Positions 54,717 to 64,000 of a stretch of DNA of 64,000 nt are shown piece by piece (position 1 is the stretch's first letter; each line of letters starts with the position of its first letter). A program made the position numbers and the translations under genes. Below the pieces are notes generated by a model. The model was given only the letters and a program-made list of their open reading frames with translations. It was not told where the DNA came from and did not search any database. The stretch is from assembly GCA_039654915.1 (NCBI GenBank), contig CM077593.1, positions 75,744,501 through 75,808,500 on the forward strand, written 5' to 3'. This DNA is from Aquilaria yunnanensis (taxonomy: Eukaryota; Streptophyta; Magnoliopsida; Malvales; Thymelaeaceae).

Positions 54717-57700
54717 TGTGAATCCCACTTAGTTACTATTGGCTAACTATTGCTAGTCAGTAAGTTAAAATAATTTACGTGCAACTAGTTTCTTAGCCTA
54801 CCCTGCAAAAGATATGCATGCTTTTTTCCTAGCGATGCAAACAAGTAAGTAAACTATTTCAGAAACATTGCTCGAGCATTTCATTTAAAACTTACTTAAA
54901 CCATGCCAAGACAATCAAATACTAGTTCGACTTCAAGTAATAGTTTGTGCACACTTAACATCACTAGCATGCACCCAAAAGTAACTCAATGGTTTTACAC
55001 CACAATGTATCCTAATAGAGGCAACATCTTAGTACACAAGGTACTATATACACTAGACAAAAACTTAACTAAGATCCTTTACTTAAGCCTCACCTTTGAG
55101 CTATCAAAGCTCTAAGTGCAAGCCCTTCCTTAGTCCTTGTGCACCATTTAGCCTCTACACTGTAAAGGCATAAAACTTAGTTACTACATAGCTTAGTCCA
55201 CAAGTAATCTTAGAATCACAAGGATTCTAGTGAAAGAGTACCTGCAAAAAGAGAAAGCTTAGCCCACAACTATCCACTAGTTGTTAGGCTCGGTATTAGA
55301 ACCTGCACAACAAACTTAAGAGAGTGAGTACATGAATGTACTCAGTAAGGGTCTCTTAAGGTACTTGCAAAGAAGATAGCAAGCATGCAAATATGACAAA
55401 CAAATAATCAAGTAATCAACCAACGAGGAATACAAGACAAAAACATGGAAGATATGCAATGCATGAGTGTATGATATGCAATTTATACAATCCTTAGGAC
55501 TTCTTGCACCTTAGGTGCCTTATACTTGCTGTGAGCTCAAACAGTGGAGGTACTTAAGACACTGGCCCTCATATCCTGAATACTTTATCTCATTTAATTT
55601 CCACTTATGGGTCCTAGAGTAGGTCATCACCTCCTCTCAAAACTTACCCATCTTACCCTCAATTTATTATACAAGGTAGTCATCTTATATGGTTTAACTT
55701 ACCAAGCTCTTGGAGCTTAGCTTAAAGCTTCGTAGTGGCTCATTTAGCAAGCTAAATGGTTCAGTTAGGATCTTCTTAGGTTTTTTATTCAATTCCCTTA
55801 TGATATGATCAAAGAAGGCACAACCAAGGATGACAAGGATCCATTGAAGATAACTAGTGGACCATTAATAAGAAAGAAGGCTAAGGAGCTCATTAGTGCA
55901 CTTCAAGCTTTTGTCTCGAGCTTTTTCATGGAGAATGGGCTTGGAATTTCACAAGAATCTGCTAGAACATGCAAGGAATCATATGGAGATGATGGCCAAG
56001 CTTGGATTTTGACAGATTGGCGATATTATGGTATTAAAATCATATCTAAAGCTAAACAGAGCAAAATTAAGTGATTCTTGATTTATTAGAAAGCTAACAT
56101 ATGGAGCTACAAATCATATGAAGACCATGAAACCCAGTTTGCACGTTAAGGGGTCTAATTTAGCTTCAAAGTCGCGATTTGCGATTCATTGCTGGTTCGG
56201 AAGCAGTTACGGTATTTTGGGCATATCTTTGGCTTTAGATATCCGTTTTGTGTGATTCAGGTGTCATTTCAAAGATAAGAAATAGATATACAACTTTCAT
56301 GCTTTGCATTTTGAGAATTCATGCCTGCATCAAGGTCAACTTTCAGCTTGAAGTTGAAGACACAAGTAAGAACCCTACGGAGCCCTGAAGTGCACCCAAG
56401 AAGACTATTTTGGGGTTTTTATGGCCAATCTTGTGTTGTAACGTATTTTATTTTATTTTCATATTTATTGAAATTATTTAGGATGTTATTTAGCCCATGG
56501 AAGTTATTCAGGTCACTTAGGATAAAGGGAATTCACTGCACACTTTAAACATGTGTTAAAAGGGTGTAGGAATCCTAGTTTCACTAGGTTTTCTTAAGTC
56601 TTTTGTACCTAGGTTTCCTATGTGACTTGGGCTACGAATTTTGCTAAGTCTTTTACCTTAGTTTAGGCCTATAAGTAGGCACATATTCTGGTTGTAAAAC
56701 ACAGCTAATTACATGAAATAATATTGCTACTTTGGAGAGAATTTCTCTTTGGTTCTTTGAGGCTTACCTTGGTGCACAAGTTGCTTGTGTTCTTGGTTTT
56801 CTTATACTTCTTGTTTCTAATCACAGGTTGATTGGGGGTGGGGGTTTTAAATCTAGTCTATTTTATGCTTCTGGAGCTTGAAAAATATCTTGGACGCGTT
56901 TTATGGTCTTTATACCACTGGGGTTCGCATCACCTTAAGTCTGAGACCTTTCTCTCCTAGGAATGTAGCCTCTGAAGCCGACCTAATCCCCCTTAGTGCC
57001 CTCTTGACAACTTGAGCACTTTTAGCCCTTCGCCACTTTACTTAGCCCTGCCTTAACCACAATACTTAGCTATCTCTTAAATAACACATAATTCTTAACT
57101 TAGGAATGAGTCTTAGACCCAACCAAGGCTATGGAACATCTTAAATTAGCCTAGGGATGATAACCAAGAGTTTGAGACATTCTTAGAATGCCCTAAGCTT
57201 CAGGGACTAATGCCTTGATGACACCATTAGTGACGCATCGCCAAAGGCATCAATGTTCGGTAATCTTGAGGCCTAACGATTACACACCTCCTACGAAGCA
57301 TCGCCAATGCACTACAGCATTGCATAATAGCATGCAAACTTGCACGAAACTTGCTCAAACTTTCCCATCCCAAGTCCAACTCACATGGGTCTTGTTTCTA
57401 ATTCATTCCCACACATAATGCTACATTTCTATGCATTATTTGAGCTAAATTAACTTGAACCCTTACCTCAAATTCTTCCACAATGAAAGAATCAAAGCAC
57501 AAGCTCACTTGAGCTCAACCAAGCTCTCTTGAGTTCCAATCCTAAAACCAACATGATATGGCACCAAGAACCTCAAATCAAGAACATCTCTAGCTACACA
57601 AGCAACTTAGAACTAGCTCTAACAAAACCAGAAAGCTTGCCTTAGGTTTTAGGCTCAAAACATGCATCCAAGAGCCATTTGGGAGCAAGAACACCAAGAA

Positions 57701-58378
57701 CACCAAGAACAAGTTGGAGGCTTGTTGGATTCACCTTAGGACCTTCAAATTCAATGGAACTTGTGGAATTAAGGAGTTTTGGAGTAGAAATTCTAGTAGG
57801 GAGAAGGAGCTATGAGTTTGGGAATGAAAAAAATGGTACAAGGAAGTCAAACTTCCAAAAATATCTTAACCACCCTCACTAAGGCATACTTCTTGAGTTC
57901 TTGCCCCTTAGCCCTCAAGTTCTCCTTTGTTTCAATTTAGTCACTAAAAACTCACCCAAAACCATCCCTTCTTGGTTCTAAAGAATTCCCAAAACCTTCC
58001 TACACTTAGCCTCTTGGACACTTAAGCCACTTAAGATATAAATGGCTTAATTGAGCACTTAGTGAAACTTTTTACACTTTTCCTTAAAAATGGTTATAAT
58101 AGCTTGGATAACTAATGGTCTTGACTTAATTAGTCAAAATTCCTTACATGACCCTAATTTCATCAAAATTATAGTCATGTAATTCACTTGGGGTCAAAAT
58201 TAACATTTTTCCCCTTTTTGACTTTTAGGTGCCAAACCACATTTAGGAACTCATTTTTTTTTAACTTAGCTTATCTTTCTTGCTTAACAAGGTGCTAACT
58301 TGAGGTACTTAAGTAAAAACACTTAAAAAAATATACTTACCCAGTCAAAACCCGTCGTTGACTAGGAGAGTTGTCACA
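54717..58378 (-). mobile_element. Inverted F-family LTR within the transposase gene
   Basis: On the minus strand it starts TGTGACAACTCTCC (58378) and parallels the LTR at 42084 through to its end near 54717. TNP2-type coding is seen on both sides, so this is a solo LTR insertion. The edges are approximate and I could not find a clean target duplication. A separate gypsy fragment interrupts it at about 55795-56950. Confidence 0.7.
55795..56950 (+). mobile_element. Gypsy 3'-end fragment nested in the F LTR
   Basis: An 89-codon ORF (55805-56074) contains GPLIRKKAKELISALQAF, like the G-P-x-T-R-x-x-A-K-x-x-x-x-A-L motif near the C-terminus of many plant gypsy polyproteins. The following ~900 bp has LTR-like features (CCTATAAGTAGGCAC near 56667 as a TATA region, poly-T/A tracts, a stretch reading TTAGCCCATGG). 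It has no counterpart in the other F LTRs. Borders are approximate. Confidence 0.55.
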
Positions 58379-58380
58379 AG

Positions 58381-61300
58381 AATGATGTTTAACGTTGTTG
58401 GTCCTAGTCAGGCTCAAAGTGTTGAACACAATGAAGAGCAACCGAAAGCAAATGCTCAACAGTTTTATGATTTGCTAGATTCTGCTTCTTATCCACTATG
58501 GAATAGCTATGATGCCCATTTCTAATTTTCAGCCATAGCTCATTTATTGAACCCAAAATTGAAATACAATATGCCAGTTGGCTACTATGACAGGGGCATA
58601 CAGTTGATGAGGGTAGGGTTGTAATTTTCGGGTTTAGGGTCAGGTTCGGGTCGAAACCTAAAATTTGGGAACAACTTCTCTGTCCAAAATACATGACCCA
58701 ATCCTATTTAATGTCCCAACCTGAACCAACCCTAACCCGAAAAAAATCGGGTTGGGTCTGGTTTTGGAACTTGAACATGAATGTGAAAAAATTGCTATCC
58801 ATTTATGCATTACAGGATTTAGAAATGTGTTGCTTTAAGCTAAACGCACGAGAGGTCCATCTGGGCAGACGCTGGCAAAAGAGTTATGTGTGTATGCGCC
58901 AACATGATCGTCAAGACTTGGGAGTTAAGCGATGCTAATGCGAGAAAAGATGAGCACTAGAGTAGCGGAACTCTACAGGATGCTACATTTTCAGTGGTGA
59001 TGCCGATGCGAACTTGGTAGTAGGAGATTTGGAATTGGAACTTCAGATTCGGCGTAGGTAGTGTAGATAGTCATAGTATAAACTGAGTGGGCTGGGCTTT
59101 GCAATAGGGGAAGGATTAGGGAATTAAGGGTCCAGGGATAGTATGTGTGGGCTGGGCCTAATAATTTTGAGTTAGTTTTGGGTGGATTGGGATTTAACCC
59201 GAACCAATCGGATTTTTTACTTTTAAAAGGAGTCAATTTTGGGTTGACCTGAATGATATTTATTCCTCTCTTCAACCCGAGCCTAACCCGCAAAATAAGG
59301 CCAGGTTTTAGGTTAGGGTTAAATCCTTTCACCCCTAGATGAAGGAAACTCAACTTGATGATAGTAAGATGTTGTCCGATTGATTTGAGACCAAAAAATT
59401 GGTATCTCATCTTGGATTAGCACATAAAAATTAATGCTTGCATTAATGATTGCATGTTATTCTAAAAGGGAGATAATGACGCTTAGTCTTGTAAGTTTTG
59501 TCGAGCACCACATTATAAGCCAAGACAAGGTAAGACAGGTAAAGATGGACCTTATATGACAATGCTTCAACTGCCACTAATTCCTCAGTTTCCTTGACTC
59601 TAATGGCTACATGCATCACTTTCTACAGTAGCCTAAGAAGCATAAAATATATCCTAATATTCTAATACATTCATCTGATGGAGAAGCTTGAAAACATTTT
59701 CATATACCCATGATTTGCAGACAAACCACAAAATGTAAGGCTCGGACTGTCGTCTGATGGATTCACTTCTTTTGGGGTATTTGGTAAACAATGCTTAAGT
59801 TGGCCAATGATTGTCACACCATACAACTTTTTGCCACGTATGTGCATAAAGAGCACAGATATGTTCTTGACATTGTTGATACCAAGCACACGTGGCCCAA
59901 AGAAGAATATTAATATATATTTGCAACCACTAATTAAAAAGTTAAAATAGTTGTAGGATAACGGGTTTGAAACTTAGGACGTGTCTGTGAAAAAAAAATT
60001 TTGCCTTTGAAAAGCACTAATGTGGACCATAAATGACTGTTCTATATATGGTATGTTATTTGGATAAATGACCCGTGGCCAACTATCTTGTCTAATATGC
60101 ATGGAAAACAAAATGGCCTTTTTGGCTTAAGCATGGTGGTAAACTTCATTTTTTTAATTGTCATCGCCAGCTCCTTGTTCATCATGATCAATTTAGACAA
60201 AACTAGGTTTCATTTAAGAAGGGTTTAGCACATAACACCGATCCTCCTGAGTGGCTATCAGGGGTCCAAATTCGAATCCATGTTTCCAATTTGTTGCCAG
60301 TGATTAAAACTAGTAGTGCTTATAAAATTCGAGGTTATGGAGCAACAAACAAGTGGACAAAGAGACGTATATTTTGGGATTTGCCTTACTTGAAAGATAA
60401 CTTGATACAACATAATCTAGATGTCATGCACACTGAGAAAAACATGTTTGGCAACATATGTAATACTGTGCTAGATGTGATAGACAATCAAAGATGATGC
60501 GAAGGCATGCAAAGACCTCCAAGTTTTGTGTAATCAACCTGAGTTGCATTCAATTCCTGTAAAAGTTGAGTGTTTATTTAAACCTAAGGCAAAATTTAGG
60601 TTGACATTAAAGAAAAAAAATAGATGTTCTAAATTGGTCAAATGACTTAAACTCCTAGATGGGTATGCCTTAAGCCTTATAAACTATGTTGATAGTAATT
60701 CAACAAAAATGTTTATCAAGAAAAGTCATGATTGTCATATATTCATGTAAAAACTGCTCCTAATTGAATTGTAAGGGCTACCAGAATACATGTGAAAATC
60801 ATTGATTGAGTGAGTCAATTCTCTAGGGATTTGTAATGCTAAATATGCACCACCTTTTTTAGATGGAAAAGAATATTCCAATTATTCTTTGTAAGCTAGA
60901 AAGAATATTTCCACCTGGGCTTTTCAATGTAATGGAGTATTTGCGTATTCACTTACCATATGATGCAGAGGTTGGTGGACCAGTGTAGTATCGATGTATG
61001 TTCAAATTTGAGAGGCCGATGGGGCATCTTAAATAAAAATTATCTAATAAGGCACATGTTGATGGTTCGATTTGTGATGCTTACATAATATAGGAGGACT
61101 TCAAAATTTTGCTCTCATTATTTTGAATCTCATATTGGTCAAAGGTTAACAAGAGTTCCACGAAATGATGATAGAGGTTCGATACAGAATGATGGCATAT
61201 TATGGCCAATCTTTAAATATCCTGTGTGGCTTTACGGTCAAGCAAAGAATAGATACTTGACAAACCCACAACTGGAAGCCGCTACATTATATATCCTTCT

Positions 61301-62060
61301 CAATTGTGATGAGATCTAACCATATCTTTGTTATGTGGTTTGAAAACTTACTAAGTAATTTGGCTAAATATTTTACCTGCCACATTAATCAACATTTTAT
61401 TTTGACACGTAGATTGTGTGTTCAATGTTTGAGATTGAGTGAACCTCACATAAGTAACAATGAAGTTGATGTCAGAATTGAAAATACCTTTCTTTCTTGG
61501 CTTCAGCAATATGTTAGTGTTCACTTCAACCTATTGCAAACCTTATGTTTGTAATCATAAGGTTCTAGTGCTGTGATACATGCTCTCATTATTGTGTAGG
61601 TGAGCGATAGTCATAATGGTGACATAAGTCAAGTACTTTAAGATGTAGCTATGGCCTGTCTTGTTAGGTTACTTGTTGGCTAGTATACTTTATGAATGGG
61701 TACAAGTTCTAGAAAAATGAATGAGGGGAACGAAAAGTAACATACAATAGTAGAGTATTCATAAAGTGTACAGGAGATGGTTCAGGTGAACTTAATTTAT
61801 TTGGAGTACTTGAAAAAATCATTCAAGTATAATACCTTGGCATGCCTTATAAAAAGGTTGTGTTGTTCAATTTCCAATGGTTTAACCCAACACCAAAAAT
61901 GTGAGACACGTATTCATAACCAGTATGGACTAATTGATGTACAGCAGAACTGTAGTTATTTGAAGCTCAACCCCTTCATTCTTGCCAAACATGCAAAGTA
62001 AGTTTATTACACTTTCTACATAAGCAAGTCAAGAGAGAAAACATGTTGGTTGGCTGTTCT
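58381..62060 (+). pseudogene. CACTA TNP2-like transposase, main part, decayed
   Basis: In shifting frames, and in the order of plant TNP2: AQQFYDLLDSASYPLW and LLNPKLKYNMPV (58470-58580); after the hAT-like insert, INACINDCMLF and CKFCRAPHYKPRQGK (59430-59540); PLIPQF; YGMLFG and CLICMEN in the core (60040-60110). Next is WTKRRIFWDLPYLKD with HNLDVMHTEKNMFGNICNT (60350-60470). A DUF4218-type region follows: LCKLERIFPPGLFNVMEYLR, HLPYDAEVGGPV, FERPMGHLK (60880-61035), then the CDE-I-PY end near 61310. A DUF4216-type phrase KKVVLFNFQWFNP lies near 61850. Transposase for cut-and-paste of CACTA ends; now broken by many stops. Confidence 0.88.
58614..59337. mobile_element. hAT-like MITE in the transposase gene
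   Basis: Flanked by an 8 bp target duplication with one mismatch (GATGAGGG at 58606-58613, GATGAAGG at 59338-59345). Ends: TAGGGTTGTAATTTTCGGG and, inverted, TAGGGGTGAAAGGATTTAAC. Near each end are GGGTT-GGGTC-GG or CCCGAACC-type repeats in opposite directions. Eight-base duplications and TAGGGGTG-type termini fit the hAT superfamily. No transposase inside. The TNP2 reading resumes directly after it. Confidence 0.8.
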
Positions 62061-62390
62061 TAAAATCAAGCCATGAAATATGGTGAATTACAAAGCATTG
62101 GAAGATGATGATGAAGCATTCCAAGATAAGGAGGATAATTAGTTGCCACAAATAGTTGAAGATGACAGGGTTGAGAATTTAAGGGATATGGACATGGATG
62201 AAGAGGTTGGTGTTGAGGAAATTGGTCAGAAAATATATGGAAGTTGTCAATGGGGATGGAGAGGATGATGCTGAAACAAATGATGATGATACCAATGCTG
62301 ATAAGAATGAAGATGATGAACACAATGATGTCGATGAAGATGAAGATGAAAACAATGAAGATGAAGATGATGAACAAGATGGTTAAACAT
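62061..62390 (+). pseudogene. Acidic tail after the TNP2-like region
   Basis: A frame open at 62198-62386 encodes almost only D, E and N with GAT/GAA repeats (DEDENNEDEDDEQDG at the end). Upstream, VEDDRVENLRDMDMDEEVGV lies in another frame. Acidic C-terminal tails are common on CACTA TNP2 proteins. The reverse strand shows a spurious hydrophobic ORF. Confidence 0.55.
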
Positions 62391-62559
62391 ATCTAGGGCA
62401 TGTGATCAATAACTAGTATATGTAAAGTCATTTTTAAGTCCATAAATATGAAATTTATGTTTATGACGCTAATATTTGCCAAATATATAATACTTTCTAT
62501 ATCTAAATTAGGCTATAATTTATTGGAATAGTTGTCTACTTTTGTTAAGATTGTATTGT

Positions 62560-63680
62560 GTATGGCTGATCTAAATGGCGATGATGATAGTCCACACAAG
62601 TATAGGAAACGTGGTCATTTAGAAGGGGTTTATTTTCAAGCATTTGAAGAGTGTTTAGTAGGAAGGGCAAGAACTGCCTCTCCACTGATGTTGGTTTAGC
62701 TTCGCACACATCTCATACTACAACTGGTCTAAAGTCCATTGTGCCATAGTTGGTTCCACCATATGTAGTAGGTCAAGATTTAGAGTAGTCTACTAGATGT
62801 TAGTTTTTATCCTATTCGGCTGCCAATTATGATAAAGGGAGAGATCGTTTGTGGGTTGTACCACATGCAAAAACGTAAGTAAAGATCTCTCAAATCTTGT
62901 AATTTGTTAACTTATTTATGCATTTCAACTATTTACACTAAAATTTTTCTCTATTACTTCTTAATAGGTTCCTTCCATCTTCCGCTTCTATGATGATTAC
63001 TGGCTACATCAAAAGTCACTTTGGCAAACCATGCTTTAACTAGACACATGCATTATAGTACAGTGTAACAAAAATGTAGTGGAGGGACTTTTAGGCATGT
63101 TCTGTGTATTATATTATTGAACAAAACTAAATATATTAACTTATAAATGTTAACAAATATTCGATTTATAAATGCAGAAAATATGGTAATGGGATCCAAA
63201 ACCAACAAACCAAGTTTATCGAAATTTCTGCTACTTGGGTGCACCTTCAGCCTATATTTGAGACTATTCAAGGAGAGAAGGATTATGAATCACGTAAGAA
63301 TAAGGTAGATTGGATGGGTGAGTCAGTATTTGATCATATGGCGGCATATTGAGTTAATGATGCATTTCAGGTGTAGTAAAAGGAATGGCAGCTGTCCGAG
63401 TAGAAGCTGGTGAGGAAAAGGCAAATTATGCCAGAAGTTGCCACTCATTATCTGCGTGCAGAGAAATATTGGTACAAAAAATATAATTCATGTAAATTTA
63501 GTAGCTTAATGAATGTTTCATTTAAAAAAATAATTCTTTTAATTATTACATTGCAGTGCCAAGACGACCCTAAAGGAAAAGACCCTAGGATATATCGAAC
63601 ATACGAGAAGGCACACACGAAGAAGGATGGACAATTTTGCAACAGTAGACTAGAAAAGCAAGTAGTATGTACTTAACACT
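62560..63680 (+). pseudogene. CACTA second gene (TNP1/Transposase_24-like), decayed
   Basis: Starts with a plausible ATG at 62561 (MADLNGDDDSPHKYRKRGH). After stops, FRFYDDYWLHQKSLW (62975-63020) is followed by RKNKVDWMGESVFDHMAAY-like coding (63290-63350). The last piece reads CQDDPKGKDPRIYRTYEKAH and TKKDGQFCNSRLEKQV (63559-63670). The TH-x-KKDG-x-F-x-N-x-x-x-E motif is typical of the plant En/Spm Transposase_24 family that accompanies TNP2. The order TNP2 then TNP1-like on the same strand fits one CACTA element that runs off the window's end. Confidence 0.6.
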
Positions 63681-63689
63681 TTTGACATA

Positions 63690-64000
63690 CGAGCTTGCGT
63701 GTAATTGTTCTAACTTGTTTGGCATGTTTTAGCTTTCTTTGAATTGTTCATTACTTCATGTTTGTCATTGTATTTGAAGGAAAATTTTGTGGCAGATGTG
63801 GAAAAATAGACTCAAGCCCCATATAGTGTGCCCAATTATGATGAGCCATTACTATTTACACAAGCTACTACAGGCAAAAAAAAAAGGTCATCCTCCCTGC
63901 ATGTGTTTTGAGCACTTTCTGGTTCTGGGGTTTCGCCATGCATCATTTAGTGATTTGCATCGTCTTGTACACTTCACCCAAGCACAAGAGTTCAAGGATG
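63690..64000 (+). other. End of window, no gene recognised
   Basis: Possibly the intron or C-terminal part of the TNP1-like gene. An A-run at 63876-63886; nothing else stands out. Confidence 0.3.

Noticed and set aside
62066..62377. Minus-strand 103-codon ORF rich in I and F
   Set aside because: It is the reverse reading of the GAT/GAA-rich acidic tail of the transposase gene.

Overview
This window looks like repeat-dense nuclear DNA of a flowering plant. Most of it is nested LTR retrotransposons of the Ty3/gypsy superfamily, with CACTA, hAT-like, Stowaway-like and LINE remnants. Several LTRs carry plant TATA boxes, two elements use the tRNA-Met primer site common in plants, and a CACTA TNP2-type transposase is recognisable. 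I see no ordinary single-copy host gene with introns, no tRNA or rRNA, and no bacterial-type operon. The species cannot be told from the sequence.

Bases 1 to about 15136 are the 3' part of one comparatively young, large retroelement whose 5' LTR lies upstream of the window. In order it holds: a ~60 bp leader repeat; a gag gene (363-2114, frameshifted at its very end); a 3 kb spacer with repeats and G-tracts but no pol; three tandem copies of a small basic cysteine-motif protein gene (5197-7348, the first broken by a nonsense codon); a promoter-like repeat array; an intronless LOG-type cytokinin-activating phosphoribohydrolase gene (7855-8484); a very long minisatellite (9027-12370) with higher-order structure; a polypurine tract; and the 3' LTR (12476-~15136). 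A similar TATA module precedes the second and third small genes and the LOG gene. This gag-only element with an accessory gene cassette is the most unusual thing in the window. The small proteins recall the basic-arm-plus-zinc-finger layout of carlavirus cysteine-rich proteins, which is a hypothesis.

Bases 15137-18598 hold unassigned, degenerate minus-strand coding remnants. Bases 18599-34879 form an old gypsy element (gag fragments, an antisense extra ORF, two LTRs). It is split by a chromovirus-like element (about 20085-28909, recognisable gag, protease, RT, RNase H and integrase, all with many stops), which itself contains a 1.4 kb solo LTR (20090-21501). A fragment of a further LTR family (called F here) also lies inside it.

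Bases 34880-42083 are mostly non-coding: a CACTA-like terminus at 35828, a degenerate tandem repeat, an inverted F fragment and a LINE-type RRM remnant. Bases 42084-52676 are an F element with both LTRs, a Met primer site, a polypurine tract and a decayed interior; its 3' LTR is interrupted by a ~950 bp Stowaway-like element. From 54304 to the end is a CACTA transposase region (TNP2-like, then a TNP1-like second gene), interrupted by an inverted F LTR that itself holds a gypsy fragment, and by a hAT-like MITE with an 8 bp target duplication. Apart from the first element, coding remnants are full of stops, many where a tryptophan codon is expected, as in old methylated repeats.
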